A stretch of DNA of 64,000 nt from Mycolicibacterium tokaiense (GTDB lineage Bacteria; Actinomycetota; Actinomycetes; Mycobacteriales; Mycobacteriaceae), in assembly GCF_010725885.1 (NCBI RefSeq), contig NZ_AP022600.1, positions 4,030,001-4,094,000 on the forward strand. Reading direction: 5' to 3'. Positions within the stretch are counted from its first letter, which is position 1; the number at the start of each line of letters is the position of its first letter. Below are positions 30,018 through 40,110 of the stretch, piece by piece. The notes under the pieces were generated by a model that did not search any database, was not told where the DNA came from, and saw nothing but the letters and a program-made list of their open reading frames with translations. A program made the translations under genes and the position numbers.

Positions 30018-30980
30018 GTGGGTGATCAGGACGGGCCGACCCTGGCCGACGTGGGTGAGTTCGCAGTCATCAAGCAATTGACCGCGGGCCGGCAGTATTC
30101 GGCCGGTGTGCACGTGGGCCCCGGCGATGACGCCGCGGTGTTGGCCGCCCCCGATGGGCGCGTGGTGATCTCCACCGACATGCTGGTGCAGGGCAGGCAC
30201 TTCCGGTTCGACTGGTCCACGCCGTATCACGTGGGACGCAAGGCGATCGCGCAGAACGCCGCCGACGTCGAGGCCATGGGCGCGACCGCCACCGGATTCG
30301 TGGTGGGACTCGGCGCGCCGGCGGACTCGGCCGCGTCGGTCGCCACCGCACTGGCCGACGGACTGTGGGCGGAGGCGGCGTTGGCCGGTGCGCCGGTGAT
30401 CGGGGGTGATCTGGTGGCGAGCCCGCACTGGGTGGTGTCGGTGACGGTGTTCGGCGATCTGGGGGGCCGGGCACCGGTGACCCGCGGCGGCGCCCGGCCC
30501 GGATCGGTGGTGGCCGTCGTCGGGGATCTCGGGGTCTCGGCCGCCGGTCATGCGATGTGGGCGGCGGGCATCGACGACTTCGCCGAATTCCGCAGCCGCC
30601 ATCTGGTTCCGGTGCCGCCGTACGGGCAGGGTGCCGTCGCCGCCGAGGCGGGTGCCACCGCCATGACGGACACCTCCGACGGGCTGGTCGCCGATCTTCG
30701 GCACATCGCGGTGGCCTCCGGTGTCGACATCGACCTGTCGGCCGGGGCACTGCGGGAGGAATGGTCGATCCTAGGGCCGGCCGCCGACGAGGTGGGTGTC
30801 GATCCCCGCGACTGGGTGCTCGGCGGTGGCGAAGACCATGCGCTGGTGGCCTGTTTCCCGGGCGCGGCGCCCCCCGGCTGGCGGGTGATCGGCACGGTCC
30901 GCGACGGCAGCGGACGGGTACTGCTCGACGGCGGGCACTGGACCGGGCCGTCCGGCTGGGAGTCGTTCGGCAGTGGATAG
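30018..30980 (+). CDS. thiL: Thiamine-monophosphate kinase
   Basis: 320 residues, AIR-synthase-like ATP-dependent kinase making thiamine diphosphate. Motifs: GDDAAVLAAPDGRVVISTDMLVQGRHF (Mg/ATP region), GRKAIAQNAADVEAMGA, DTSDGLVADLRHIA and GGGEDHALVACFP. GTG 30018 (VGDQDGP...) is supported by AGGAGG at 30001-30006. ung follows 9 nt after the stop but has its own -10. Confidence 0.94.
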   Translation: MGDQDGPTLADVGEFAVIKQLTAGRQYSAGVHVGPGDDAAVLAAPDGRVVISTDMLVQGRHFRFDWSTPYHVGRKAIAQNAADVEAMGATATGFVVGLGAPADSAASVATALADGLWAEAALAGAPVIGGDLVASPHWVVSVTVFGDLGGRAPVTRGGARPGSVVAVVGDLGVSAAGHAMWAAGIDDFAEFRSRHLVPVPPYGQGAVAAEAGATAMTDTSDGLVADLRHIAVASGVDIDLSAGALREEWSILGPAADEVGVDPRDWVLGGGEDHALVACFPGAAPPGWRVIGTVRDGSGRVLLDGGHWTGPSGWESFGSG

Positions 30981-30983
30981 GGT
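30978..30983 (+). promoter_or_regulatory. -10 element of ung
   Basis: TAGGGT overlaps the thiL stop codon and ends 6 nt before GTG 30990, predicting an additional leaderless ung transcript. Confidence 0.4.
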
Positions 30984-30989
30984 GACGGC

Positions 30990-31670
30990 GTGACGGTGCG
31001 ACCTCTCGGTGAACTGGTGGACGACGGCTGGGCGCAGGCGCTGGCGCCGGTGAGTTCGCGGGTGGCCCAGATGGGTGAATTCCTGCGCGCCGAGATCGCC
31101 GAGGGGCGCGGGTATCTGCCGTCGGGTGCACATGTGTTGCGCGCCTTCACATTTCCGTTCGACAAGGTGAGGGTTCTGATCGTCGGGCAGGATCCGTATC
31201 CGACGCCGGGGCACGCGATCGGGCTGAGCTTCTCGGTGGCACCGGACGTGCGCCCGTTGCCGCGCAGCCTGGCCAACATCTTCACCGAGTACAGTGCCGA
31301 CCTCGGGCATCCTTCACCGTCGTGCGGTGATCTGACGCCGTGGTCCGAGCAGGGCGTGATGCTGCTCAACAGGGTGCTGACCGTGCGCCCCGGAACCCCT
31401 GCCTCGCATCGGGGCAAAGGCTGGGAAGCGGTCACCGAACGCGCCATCACAGCTCTGGTGCAGCGTCAGACGCCTCTGGTGGCGATCCTCTGGGGCCGTG
31501 ACGCCTCGACCTTGAAACCCATGCTCGGCGCGAACTGCGTCGCCATCGAATCTGCGCACCCCTCGCCGCTGTCGGCGTCGCGCGGGTTCTTCGGGTCGCG
31601 TCCGTTCAGCCGGGCCAACGCCCTGTTGGCAGAGATGGGCGCGGAGCCGATCGACTGGCGCCTGCCGTAG
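30990..31670 (+). CDS. ung: Uracil-DNA glycosylase, family 1
   Basis: 226 residues. The catalytic loop is GQDPYPTPG (Asp68) and the DNA-intercalating motif is [19 protein letters not shown] and [12 protein letters not shown] are also typical. It removes uracil from DNA arising by cytosine deamination, which matters in a high-GC genome. Convergent with a small lipoprotein gene 2 nt downstream. Confidence 0.96.
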   Translation: MTVRPLGELVDDGWAQALAPVSSRVAQMGEFLRAEIAEGRGYLPSGAHVLRAFTFPFDKVRVLIVGQDPYPTPGHAIGLSFSVAPDVRPLPRSLANIFTEYSADLGHPSPSCGDLTPWSEQGVMLLNRVLTVRPGTPASHRGKGWEAVTERAITALVQRQTPLVAILWGRDASTLKPMLGANCVAIESAHPSPLSASRGFFGSRPFSRANALLAEMGAEPIDWRLP

Positions 31671-31672
31671 CG

Positions 31673-31945
31673 TCACACGCCTTCCGGGGCGCTCGGCGGC
31701 GCCGGTGGCTCGGGAGGCGACGGCGGGGCGGGCACCTCGCCCACCCCGACTTCCGGCTCTCCGTCACCCCCGGGCCCGGCCGGTGGGGCCTCGGTGGTGG
31801 TGGTCGTGGTGACCGCAGGCGCGGGCATGGTGGGATCCGGGGTCTCGGCGCCGGTGTAACTGATGCTGCAGGCGGACAGCACAGCTACTGAGGCGCCGGC
31901 CCCGAGCAGCAGCGCACTGCGGGTGTGTCGACGGGTCGTGGTCAT
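31673..31945 (-). CDS. Small Pro-rich lipoprotein
   Basis: 90 residues. A basic start and hydrophobic segment end in the lipobox LSAC (Cys26); the mature part is almost entirely Pro, Thr, Gly and Glu and has no fold signature (…TTTTTTEAPPAGPGG…, APPSPPEPPAPPSAPEG). Probably a flexible surface-anchored peptide. Not recognised as a named family. Confidence 0.7.
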   Translation of the reverse strand: MTTTRRHTRSALLLGAGASVAVLSACSISYTGAETPDPTMPAPAVTTTTTTEAPPAGPGGDGEPEVGVGEVPAPPSPPEPPAPPSAPEGV

Positions 31946-31992
31946 ACCGTCACGTACCCGGTGTGTCGCGGACCGAACCCCGGAAAAGACGC

Positions 31993-32027
31993 GTGCCGCA
32001 CCCTCGCCAGAGGCGATGGTGCGGCAC
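31993..32027 (-). terminator. Intrinsic terminator of the small secreted protein gene
   Basis: Arms GTGCCGCACC (31993-32002) and GGTGCGGCAC (32018-32027), with an inner stem TCGCC/GGCGA around AGA. On the minus strand the hairpin is followed by GCGTCTTTTCC, a short T-tract. Confidence 0.75.
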
Positions 32028-32041
32028 TGGGGGTCGCGGGG

Positions 32042-32275
32042 TCAGGAGTCGTCGGAGGAACCCTCGGATTCACTCTCGCCGCCACCGGTCTCGTTCGGGT
32101 AGTAATCGGGCACCGGAACGACGGTCGTGGTGGTGGGCACCAGGGTCGGTGCGGGCTCGGGGCCGGGGCTGGGTGTCGGCTCCGCGGACGCGACTCCGAC
32201 AGTCACCATGGTCGCGGCAGCGAAACCGGCGGCGGTCAGGGCAACGGTACGGCGGGTGATCTTGAAGGACGTCAT
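32042..32275 (-). CDS. Small secreted acidic protein
   Basis: 77 residues. A signal peptide with a twin-Arg start (TRRTVAL) has predicted cleavage after ASA (residue 31). The mature ~46 residues are Pro/Thr-rich and end in an acidic Ser/Glu/Asp tail (GGGESESEGSSDDS). No known domain. A strong terminator follows, so it is a discrete transcription unit. Function unknown. Confidence 0.65.
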   Translation of the reverse strand: MTSFKITRRTVALTAAGFAAATMVTVGVASAEPTPSPGPEPAPTLVPTTTTVVPVPDYYPNETGGGESESEGSSDDS

Positions 32276-32346
32276 GCGGAACGACTACCCGAACAATGAA
32301 TCCAATTAACCCGTCACAGCCGGAATTTTTACTCCCGGCTCGGCGT

Positions 32347-32544
32347 TCAGCCCTGCTTGACGACCTTGCCGGCCTTGATGCACGACGTGCAGGCGTTGAT
32401 GCGCTTCTTGTTACCACCGGGACGGGTCACGGCGTTGACGCTCTGGATGTTCGGATCCCAGCGACGGCTGGTCCGGCGATGGGAGTGCGACACCGACTTG
32501 CCGAAGCCGGGGCCCTTCCCGCAGATATCGCACACGGCAGCCAT
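32347..32544 (-). CDS. rpmB: 50S ribosomal protein L28, zinc-binding (C+) form
   Basis: 65 residues. Two CxxC pairs (CDICGK near the N-terminus and CTSCIKAGK near the C-terminus) form a zinc ribbon; between them lies [16 protein letters not shown], which contacts rRNA. This is the zinc-replete form, as opposed to the cysteine-less paralogues that mycobacteria express under zinc limitation. GAGGAG precedes the ATG. Confidence 0.93.
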   Translation of the reverse strand: MAAVCDICGKGPGFGKSVSHSHRRTSRRWDPNIQSVNAVTRPGGNKKRINACTSCIKAGKVVKQG

Positions 32545-32780
32545 GTAGAACTCCTCATCCGAAACTCGATTACTGGATCACTCGCAGGTGACGGGCCAAC
32601 GACCGCTGGTGCGGGTGACCCGACAACCTGAACAGAATACCGACCGGGGCTGCGAACACCAAAACGCTCTCCACAGGCGCGGCATGGCACTGCCGAGCAT
32701 AGGAGAAGCTGTCGTGACCACTGACTAGGCTGGCGCCGCACGCACGGGCGGTTCGGCCGGTGGGCGGGAGGAGGCGCAGG

Positions 32781-34376
32781 ATGGCTGATCGTCGGCTCGA
32801 CGGCGCCGCCATCTTGTCGTGGGCGCACACCTGCGTCGGCGATCTGATCACCCACGCCGACGAGATCAACCGCCTCAATGTCTTTCCCGTCGCTGACGCC
32901 GACACCGGCACCAACATGCTCTTCACCATGCGGGCGGCACTTGCGGAGGCGTCCGGAGACGTCGGCGCCCGGCCCGCCGATGTCGTCTCGCGACTGGCCC
33001 ACGGCGCGCTGCACGGCGCCAGGGGCAATTCCGGCATGCTGCTGTCACAGATTCTGCGCGGCCTGGCCGACGTCACTGCAGCGGATGCGATCGAGATCGG
33101 CGGTGCCGCCGTGGCCGCGGCGCTGCGGCGGTCCGAGGGGCTGATGGTCTCCGCCCTCGGCGGTGACGTGGTGGCGGGCACCATCGTCTCGGTGTTGCAG
33201 GCCGCCACCGCCGCCGCCGAGCACAGCAGCGCCGCTGGTGTCGCGCTGGGGGAGGTGGTGGCCGCCGCCGGGGATGCCGCGGTGGTGGCCCTGGAGAAGA
33301 CCCCCGACCAATTGCGTGTGCTGGCCGAAGCGGGAGTGGTCGATTCCGGTGGGCGGGGGCTGGTGGTGCTGCTGGACGCGTTGCGCGCCACGGTGACGGG
33401 GTACGTGCCGGTGCGGCCGGTCTATGAACCCCGTCCGGTGGCGAGCACCTCGGCACCGGCGCCCCCTGCCCAGTTCGAGGTCATGTACCAGCTGACGGGC
33501 TGTCCGGCGGAGGCCGTCACCGGACTGCGGGAGCGCCTGGAAGCACTCGGTGACTCCATCGCGCTGGCCGAGTCGGTGCCCGGCGCGGGTCTGTCGGTGC
33601 ACGTGCACACCGACGACGCGGGAGCAGCGATCGAGGCCGGCCTGGCCCACGGCACGGCCCGTCGCATCCAGATCTCGGTGCTGGCCGCGACCGGCAAAGC
33701 GGCGCCGGCCGGGTTCACCGCGCAGCGGGCGGTGCTGGCGGTGGTGGACGGTGACGGGGCCGCCGAATTGTTTGCAGGCGAAGGGGCCACGGTGCTGCGC
33801 GCCGACCCTGCCGTCGACGCCCGCCGACTGGTGCGTGCCCTCATCGACACAGGCGCGGCGCAGGTGATGGTGCTGCCCAACGGTTACGTCGCCGCCGAAG
33901 AACTGGTGGCCGGCTGTACCGCGGCCACCAGCTGGGGCATCGACGTGGTGCCGGTGCCCGCCGGGTCGATGGTGCACGGGCTTGCGGCGCTGGCGGTGCA
34001 CGATCCGGCCCGCCGCGCAGTGGACGACGGCTACACCATGGCCGCGGCGGCCGGCGCCACCCGTTACGGCTCGGTGCGCACGGCCACCGAGGCGGCGCTG
34101 ACGTGGGCCGGTCCGTGCCGGGTGGGTGACGGCCTGGGCATCGTGGGCGGTGAGGTGCTGGTGGTTCGCCACGACATCACCTCCGCTGCAAGGGGTTTGA
34201 TCGATCTGATGCTCGGTGTGGGCGGTGAGCTGCTGACTGTGCTGCTGGGGGCCGGAGCGCCGCCGGAGGTGGGGACCACGCTGAGCCGGCACGTGCATCT
34301 GCACCACCCCGGCACCGAGTTCGTCGCTTACCAGACCGGCCACGCCGGTGACACCGTGATCATCGGGGTGGAATAG
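32781..34376 (+). CDS. DhaL/DAK-domain protein, FakA (fatty acid kinase)-like
   Basis: 531 residues. An N-terminal DhaL domain (about 10-195) carries the Mg-ATP motif PVADADTGTNML and GARGNSGMLLSQILRG. A middle DAK1_2-type domain and a C-terminal region (to GHAGDTVIIGVE) complete the FakA architecture. In Firmicutes FakA phosphorylates FakB-bound fatty acids; no FakB is nearby, so the substrate is unproven. ATG 32781 has GGGAGGAGG 7 nt upstream. recG starts on the base after its stop. M. tuberculosis shows this gene as two ORFs (Rv2975c/Rv2974c); here it is intact. Confidence 0.85.
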   Translation: MADRRLDGAAILSWAHTCVGDLITHADEINRLNVFPVADADTGTNMLFTMRAALAEASGDVGARPADVVSRLAHGALHGARGNSGMLLSQILRGLADVTAADAIEIGGAAVAAALRRSEGLMVSALGGDVVAGTIVSVLQAATAAAEHSSAAGVALGEVVAAAGDAAVVALEKTPDQLRVLAEAGVVDSGGRGLVVLLDALRATVTGYVPVRPVYEPRPVASTSAPAPPAQFEVMYQLTGCPAEAVTGLRERLEALGDSIALAESVPGAGLSVHVHTDDAGAAIEAGLAHGTARRIQISVLAATGKAAPAGFTAQRAVLAVVDGDGAAELFAGEGATVLRADPAVDARRLVRALIDTGAAQVMVLPNGYVAAEELVAGCTAATSWGIDVVPVPAGSMVHGLAALAVHDPARRAVDDGYTMAAAAGATRYGSVRTATEAALTWAGPCRVGDGLGIVGGEVLVVRHDITSAARGLIDLMLGVGGELLTVLLGAGAPPEVGTTLSRHVHLHHPGTEFVAYQTGHAGDTVIIGVE

Positions 34377-36554
34377 ATGGCCGGACTCGCCGATCCGCTG
34401 GACTTCATCGTGGGCAAGAAGGCGGCCGCCAAGCTGGCCGACGTATTCGGCATCCGCACCGTCAACGACCTGCTGCGGCATTACCCGCGCAAGTACAGCA
34501 AGGGCGCCACGGTGCTGGGGGAGGACTCGGCACCGGAGGCCGGCGAACACGTCACCTTCGTCGACACCGTGGCCAAGGTCGACGTCCGCTGGACCAAGGC
34601 CAAAAAGGAATACATGGTGGTGACGCTGACCGACCGGAACGTCACCGCCACCTTCTTCAACGCCAAGTACCTGAAGAACAGCCTGGTGAAAGGCACCCGG
34701 TTGATGATCTCCGGGGAGATCGGGTTCTTTCGGGATCAGATGCAGCTCACCCATCCGGCACATCTGGTGCTCGATGGGCGGATGCGTGGCAGCGCCAACC
34801 TCAAAGCCCTTGCCGTCAAGGGCGAGGACGGTGAGTTGGACATGTCGGTGTTCGAACGCGAGTTCTTCCCCATCTACCCGGCCAGCGCCAAGCTGCAGAG
34901 CTGGGACATCTACGCCTGCGTCCGCCAGGTGCTCGAGGTGCTCGACCCGGTACCCGAGACCATTCCGGAAGACTTTGTGCGCGAACACAACCTGATGTCC
35001 CAGGATGACGCGCTGCGGGCGATTCACGTGAGCGAGAACAGCGAGGAGCGGGCCCGCGCGGTCGAACGGCTGACCTTCGACGAGGCCGTGGGCATGCAGT
35101 GGGCGCTGGTGGCCACCCGGTACAGCCAGTCGCGCGAACCCGCACCGCCCGCGCCGCTGATCGCCGGCGGCCTGCGTGACCGCCTGCTGGGCCAGTTGCC
35201 CTTCGAACTGACCACCGGCCAGAGCGATGTACTGACCACCCTGTCCGAGGAACTGGCCGCCACCGCACCGATGAACCGGATGCTGCAGGGTGAGGTGGGT
35301 TCGGGCAAGACCATCGTCTCGGTTCTGGCGATGCTGCAGATGATCGACGCGGGCTATCAGTGCGCGCTGCTGGCACCCACGGAAGTGCTTGCCACCCAGC
35401 ATGCCCGCGGTATCCGGGAGGTGCTCGGCCCGATGGGCGCGGCCGGCGAACTCGGTGGGGATCAGTCCGGCACCCGGGTGGCTCTACTGACCGGGTCGAT
35501 GTCGCCCGCGCGCAAGAAGCAGGTGCGCGAGGAGGTGGCCTCCGGCGCCGCGGGCATCGTGATCGGCACCCATGCGCTGCTGCAGGACACCGTGGAGTTC
35601 GACCGCCTCGGGATGGTGGTGGTCGACGAGCAGCACCGCTTCGGTGTCGAGCAACGAGATGCATTGCGCGCCAAGGCCGCTGATGGAATCACCCCGCACC
35701 TGCTGGTGATGACGGCCACCCCCATTCCGCGTACCCTCGCGCTGACGGTGTACGGCGATCTGGACACCTCGACGCTGCGCGAGCTGCCGCGGGGTCGGCA
35801 ACCGATCGACACCAAAACCGTGTTCGTCAACGACAAGCCGGCCTGGTTGGCCCGGGTGTGGACGCGAATCAGCGAGGAGGTCGCCGAGGGCAGGCAGGCC
35901 TACGTGGTGGCCTCGCGCATCGACGACGTGCCGACCGAGGAGAAGGGTCCACGCCCCATCCCGGTGACCACCCTCTACGAGCACCTGAAGTCGGGACCGC
36001 TGGCCCATCTGCGGGTGGGCCTGATGCACGGACGTCTGGATCCGGTCGAGAAGGACGCCGTGATGACGGCGTTCAAGGCCGGGGACATCGATGTGCTGGT
36101 CTCCACCACCGTCATCGAGGTCGGTGTCGACGTGCCGAACGCCACGGTGATGGTGGTGGCCGACGCCGACCGCTTCGGTATCAGCCAGCTGCACCAGCTG
36201 CGCGGCCGGATCGGCCGTGGCCGCCATGCCAGCCTGTGCCTGCTGATCACCCAACTGCCCGAGTCGTCACCGTCGGGCAGCCGTCTGAAGGCGGTGGCCG
36301 CCACCCAGGACGGTTTCGAGCTGGCAGATCTGGACCTCGATGCGCGGGATGAGGGAGATGTGTTGGGGCTCAACCAGTCCGGCCGCTCCTACCATCTGCG
36401 TTTCCTGTCGTTGAAGCTGCACCGACCGATCATCGAAGACGCCCGCGCACTGTGCGAGGTGCTCTATCCCCGCATTCCGCATGATCCGGGTCTGGCGTCG
36501 CTGGCGGCGTTCTTCACCAACACCGATCTCATCGACTTCCTGGACAAGACATGA
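34377..36554 (+). CDS. recG: ATP-dependent DNA helicase RecG
   Basis: 725 residues; reverses stalled forks and processes branched DNA. The N-terminal wedge/OB domain (residues ~60-150) is followed by the helicase core with Walker A GEVGSGKT, DEQH box VVVDEQHRFG, motif III MTATPIPRT and motif VI QLRGRIGRGRHASL. Starts directly after the FakA-like stop (TAGATG), so co-transcribed. Confidence 0.95.
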   Translation: MAGLADPLDFIVGKKAAAKLADVFGIRTVNDLLRHYPRKYSKGATVLGEDSAPEAGEHVTFVDTVAKVDVRWTKAKKEYMVVTLTDRNVTATFFNAKYLKNSLVKGTRLMISGEIGFFRDQMQLTHPAHLVLDGRMRGSANLKALAVKGEDGELDMSVFEREFFPIYPASAKLQSWDIYACVRQVLEVLDPVPETIPEDFVREHNLMSQDDALRAIHVSENSEERARAVERLTFDEAVGMQWALVATRYSQSREPAPPAPLIAGGLRDRLLGQLPFELTTGQSDVLTTLSEELAATAPMNRMLQGEVGSGKTIVSVLAMLQMIDAGYQCALLAPTEVLATQHARGIREVLGPMGAAGELGGDQSGTRVALLTGSMSPARKKQVREEVASGAAGIVIGTHALLQDTVEFDRLGMVVVDEQHRFGVEQRDALRAKAADGITPHLLVMTATPIPRTLALTVYGDLDTSTLRELPRGRQPIDTKTVFVNDKPAWLARVWTRISEEVAEGRQAYVVASRIDDVPTEEKGPRPIPVTTLYEHLKSGPLAHLRVGLMHGRLDPVEKDAVMTAFKAGDIDVLVSTTVIEVGVDVPNATVMVVADADRFGISQLHQLRGRIGRGRHASLCLLITQLPESSPSGSRLKAVAATQDGFELADLDLDARDEGDVLGLNQSGRSYHLRFLSLKLHRPIIEDARALCEVLYPRIPHDPGLASLAAFFTNTDLIDFLDKT

Positions 36555-37273
36555 CCCGCCGGACGACGGCCTGGCTGGCGGTGGCAGCGACGCTGTCGGT
36601 CATCGTGGCCTACCAGGCGGTGTCCGAGTCCGGTGAGGCCGCCGACCCGGCGGGCGGCGCTGCCGTCGCCCACGCCCAACCGCCCAGCGTGGCACCGGGT
36701 GTCGACGTGCTCGCCGGAATCACGGTGGTGCCGGCCCGGATCCGCAGCGGGGACTACCGCCGGGCGGCGTTCGGGGAGGCCTGGACCGATGACAACACCG
36801 CTCCCGGCGGGGGCAACGGTTGCGACACCCGCAACGACATCTTGGACCGGGATCTGATCGAGAAAACTCACGTGCCGATCAGCCGGTGCCCTACGGCGGT
36901 CGCCACCGGGGTGCTGCGTGACCCGTACACCAGCAAGACGATCCCCTTCGTCCGCGGCAACCAGACCGGGGCGGCCGTCCAGATCGAGCACATCGTGCCC
37001 CTGGCGTACGCGTGGGACCAGGGCGCGCGCAACTGGACCGACGAACTGCGGATCCGGTTCGCCAACGACCCCGCCAATCTGGTGGCCGTGGACGGGCCCA
37101 CCAATCAGGACAAGGGCGACGCCGAACCTGCGCGGTGGATGCCACCCAACGTGGCCTTCCACTGCCAGTACGCCATGCAGTTCCTGGCGGTGCTGCGCGG
37201 GTACCAGCTGGCACTCGACGCCGCGTCGGCGCCGGTGCTGCAGGAGGCGGCGGCCACCTGCCCGAGTGGCTAG
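36551..37273 (+). CDS. Exported HNH-type nuclease, DUF1524 family
   Basis: 240 residues. One N-terminal hydrophobic helix (residues 7-23) is followed by a low-complexity linker and an extracytoplasmic domain. The HNH core is [15 protein letters not shown] with the downstream Asn in [20 protein letters not shown]. It corresponds to M. tuberculosis Rv2972c, also next to recG. The ATG overlaps the recG stop by 4 nt (ATGA). Its substrate (external DNA or RNA) is unknown. Stop codons overlap the convergent reductase gene. Confidence 0.85.
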   Translation: MTRRTTAWLAVAATLSVIVAYQAVSESGEAADPAGGAAVAHAQPPSVAPGVDVLAGITVVPARIRSGDYRRAAFGEAWTDDNTAPGGGNGCDTRNDILDRDLIEKTHVPISRCPTAVATGVLRDPYTSKTIPFVRGNQTGAAVQIEHIVPLAYAWDQGARNWTDELRIRFANDPANLVAVDGPTNQDKGDAEPARWMPPNVAFHCQYAMQFLAVLRGYQLALDAASAPVLQEAAATCPSG

Positions 37274-38118
37274 GGGCCGGTGTAGGTCAACGGATCCGGG
37301 CGGAACCGGGTGCCCTCGTCGAGGCCGTTGAGGGTGTCCATGTCGGCGGTGCTGAGCTCGAAGTCGAATACGTCGAGGTTCTCGGCAATTCGCTCCGTCT
37401 TGGACGACCGGGGGATGACGACGTTGCCCAGCTGCAGGCTCCACCGGATCAGCACCTGTGCGGGCGACTTTTCGTAGGACGCTGCGATGGACGTCACCGC
37501 GCTGTTCTCCAGCACCTTGCCGATGCCGAGTGGGCTGTAGGCCTCGGTCACGATGCCGTGGTCGGCATTGACCGCGCGCAGGGCGGACTGATTGAGCAGC
37601 GGATGCAGTTCGATCTGATTCACCGCGGGGGTGAAGAACGTCAGGTCGATGATGTCGGAGAGGTGCTCGGCGGTGAAGTTGCACACGCCGATGGATTTGG
37701 CCAGCCCATCGGCCTGCGCGCGCATCATCCCGCCGAAACTGTCGATGTACTTGCCGCCCTCGGCGTACGGCCAGTGGATCAGGTAGAGATCGACGTACTC
37801 CAGTCCGAGGCGCTCGAGGCTGGCCTTGATGGCGTCCTGCGAGGACTGGAAGCCCTGGTCTGCCACCGCCAGTTTGGTGGTGACGAACACCTCGGCGCGC
37901 GGGATGCCGGAGGCGGCGATGGCCCGGCCGACGGCCGCTTCGTTGCCGTACACCGCTGCGGTGTCGATGAGGCGGTACCCCAGTTCGAGGGCGGTGGACA
38001 CCGCGTGCTCGGTCTCGGCATCACCGAGCTCGCCGACGCCCAGGCCGAGTGCCGGCATGGTGTTCTCGTCGTTGAGCCCGATCGATGGAACGGTCCCCGA
38101 CTGGCCGGTCAACGTCAT
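37270..38118 (-). CDS. Aldo/keto reductase
   Basis: 282 residues, AKR5-type. Catalytic residues are recognisable: Asp/Tyr in [16 protein letters not shown], Lys in [10 protein letters not shown], His in YLIHWPYAE; the NADPH site includes [14 protein letters not shown]. Matches M. tuberculosis Rv2971 in location. The 5' ATG follows AGGTGAG; long upstream in-frame sequence is antisense to the neighbours and rejected. Confidence 0.92.
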   Translation of the reverse strand: MTLTGQSGTVPSIGLNDENTMPALGLGVGELGDAETEHAVSTALELGYRLIDTAAVYGNEAAVGRAIAASGIPRAEVFVTTKLAVADQGFQSSQDAIKASLERLGLEYVDLYLIHWPYAEGGKYIDSFGGMMRAQADGLAKSIGVCNFTAEHLSDIIDLTFFTPAVNQIELHPLLNQSALRAVNADHGIVTEAYSPLGIGKVLENSAVTSIAASYEKSPAQVLIRWSLQLGNVVIPRSSKTERIAENLDVFDFELSTADMDTLNGLDEGTRFRPDPLTYTGP

Positions 38119-38218
38119 CTCACCTACCTGGTTGAAGTCAGAATCTTTGTGCTCACGATATTCCCCTGGCCCAGTGCGACCTAATTCGACACCCGTCCGC
38201 GTGACGGTGGTCATGCAA

Positions 38219-38224
38219 TACCGT
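38219..38224 (+). promoter_or_regulatory. -10 element of lipN
   Basis: TACCGT, 8 nt before ATG 38233; leaderless predicted. Confidence 0.45.
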
Positions 38225-38232
38225 CGGTGGTC

Positions 38233-39324
38233 ATGAGCCCCATCAGGTTGCCGTTGCCGGTGCTGCGGGTCGGCAGCCGAGTCTCGCCCGCCCTGTTCTC
38301 CGCACTGCCCGCGCCCGTCCTGCGGGGGTTGTCCGGTTTCCGTTCCGTGGTGATCGACGGCAACACCCTGGATCCGCGGTTGCAGTTGTTCCTGGCGAGC
38401 GCACGATTGACCGGGGTGACGGGCATGGTGACCGACGGCGACGTGCCGCGCAGTCGGGCGGTGATGCATGAGACGTGCGTCGGTCTGGGCGGCCCGGCGC
38501 GCCCGGTCCCTGTACAGGTGCTGTCGATCCCGGGCCCCGCCGCGGGAGTTGCGGTCCGGCACTACCGGGCCGCCGGCGCCACCGACGCAGTGGTCTACTT
38601 CCACGGCGGCGGCTTCGCCCTGGGTGACCTGGACAGCTACCACGCGGTGTGCAGCCGGATCTGCCAGGACGCCGGGGTGCACGTCTTCTCCGTCGATTAC
38701 CGACTGGCGCCCGAGCATCCCGCTCCCGCGGCAGTCGACGACTGCAGCGCGGCGTACGCCTGGATCACCGCGCACGCCGCCGAACTCGGCATCACCGGCG
38801 GCGTCGCCGTCGCGGGGGACAGCGCCGGCGGTGCGCTCGCCGCTGTGGTCGCTCGGTGGGCGGCCAGATCCGACGTGCCCACACCGTCGCTGCAGTTCCT
38901 CATCTATCCGGTCACCGACCTGGCGGCGCGCACCCGGTCGCGGACGCTGTTCGGCGACGGGTTCGTGCTGACCGGCCACGACCTGGACTTCTTCCGGCGG
39001 GCCTATCTCGACGGATCGGGCGTGGCCGTGACCGACCCGCGCGTCGCGCCGCTGCTGGCCCACGACCTCACCGGGTTGCCGCCCGCGCTGGTGGTCACCG
39101 CGGGATTCGATCCGCTGCGCGACGAGGGGGAGCAGTACGCCGAGGCGCTGGCCGCCGCCGGTGTTTCCGTGGACCTGCGCCGCATGGGGTCGATGACCCA
39201 CGGCTTCATCAACTTCGCGGGACTCGGCGGCGCCGTCGAACGGCATCTGGCCGAGTTGATCTCCGCGCTGCGGGCGCACCTGCGGCGGGGCGACACCGGT
39301 GTCCGCGGGGCGCCGGTACGCTAG
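38233..39324 (+). CDS. lipN: Alpha/beta hydrolase, hormone-sensitive-lipase family (LipN-like)
   Basis: 363 residues. The HSL-family oxyanion motif is [12 protein letters not shown], the nucleophile motif [12 protein letters not shown], the acid in [14 protein letters not shown] and the histidine in MTHGFINF. It hydrolyses short-chain esters; LipN of M. tuberculosis (Rv2970c) is in the same place. ATG 38233 is chosen over GTG 38227 because of the -10 spacing. Confidence 0.9.
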   Translation: MSPIRLPLPVLRVGSRVSPALFSALPAPVLRGLSGFRSVVIDGNTLDPRLQLFLASARLTGVTGMVTDGDVPRSRAVMHETCVGLGGPARPVPVQVLSIPGPAAGVAVRHYRAAGATDAVVYFHGGGFALGDLDSYHAVCSRICQDAGVHVFSVDYRLAPEHPAPAAVDDCSAAYAWITAHAAELGITGGVAVAGDSAGGALAAVVARWAARSDVPTPSLQFLIYPVTDLAARTRSRTLFGDGFVLTGHDLDFFRRAYLDGSGVAVTDPRVAPLLAHDLTGLPPALVVTAGFDPLRDEGEQYAEALAAAGVSVDLRRMGSMTHGFINFAGLGGAVERHLAELISALRAHLRRGDTGVRGAPVR

Positions 39325-39360
39325 AAGCGCCCAACCCGCGAGCACGAGGATCACCCACCT

Positions 39361-40110
39361 GTGGCCACCAAACCCAAAAAACCTGCCAAGTACGACCTGA
39401 AGGCGGGGGAGCGCAAGCGCAACCTGGCGATCCAGATCGGATTGACCGCCGTCGTCGTCGTCTTCGCCGTGGCACTCGTGCTCTACATCGTGATGTCCAG
39501 CGACAAGCAAGCCGGTGGCGAAGTGCAGGCGGTGCGGGTGGCTTCCCCGGAGGTCATCACCAACGAGGGCACCAGCGACCCCAAGGTCGTCATCTCGCTC
39601 TTCGAAGACTTCCAGTGCCCGGCCTGCCGCAACTTCGAGCAGGCTTTCGGTCCGACACTGAACAAGTTGGTGGACAACGGTGCGATCGCCATCGACTACC
39701 ACTCGGTCGCGATCCTGAACTCCCCGATCAACCAGAACTACTCGACCCGGTCCGGTAATGCCGGCTACTGCGTGGCCCGGGAAGACACCACCCCGATGAA
39801 GGATTCGTTCCGGCGTTTCCACGGTGCGCTGTTCGCCAACCAGCCCAACGAGGGCTCGCCCGCGCCGGACAACGCCGCGCTGATCGAGACCGCCCGCCAG
39901 GCCGGTGTCGCAGGCGATGTCGCGGAATGCATCAACAACGGCAGTTTCGACGACGTGGTGGACGGCATGGCGGCGGCGGCCGGGGTCAATTCCACTCCGA
40001 CCGTGCGCTTCAACGGTGAGGACTACCGGGTCAGCACTCCCGAAGACCTGATCACCAAGGTCGAGGAGATCGTCGGCGACGTTCCCAACCTGGACGCCAC
40101 AGCGCAGTGA
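39361..40110 (+). CDS. Membrane-anchored DsbA-like thiol oxidoreductase
   Basis: 249 residues. A basic cytoplasmic start, one transmembrane helix (about 23-44) and an external thioredoxin-fold DsbA domain with the CPAC active site ([17 protein letters not shown]) and cis-Pro loop NSTPTVRF. It introduces disulfides into exported proteins and is reoxidised by the VKOR encoded next, matching M. tuberculosis Rv2969c/Rv2968c. GTG start; CACGAGGA lies upstream. The VKOR gene overlaps its stop (GTGA). Confidence 0.93.
   Translation: MATKPKKPAKYDLKAGERKRNLAIQIGLTAVVVVFAVALVLYIVMSSDKQAGGEVQAVRVASPEVITNEGTSDPKVVISLFEDFQCPACRNFEQAFGPTLNKLVDNGAIAIDYHSVAILNSPINQNYSTRSGNAGYCVAREDTTPMKDSFRRFHGALFANQPNEGSPAPDNAALIETARQAGVAGDVAECINNGSFDDVVDGMAAAAGVNSTPTVRFNGEDYRVSTPEDLITKVEEIVGDVPNLDATAQ

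Noticed and set aside
32318..32340. AGCCGG/CCGGCT hairpin downstream of rpmB
   Set aside because: Only a 6-bp stem with an 11-nt loop and no T-tract after it on the minus strand; too weak to call a terminator.
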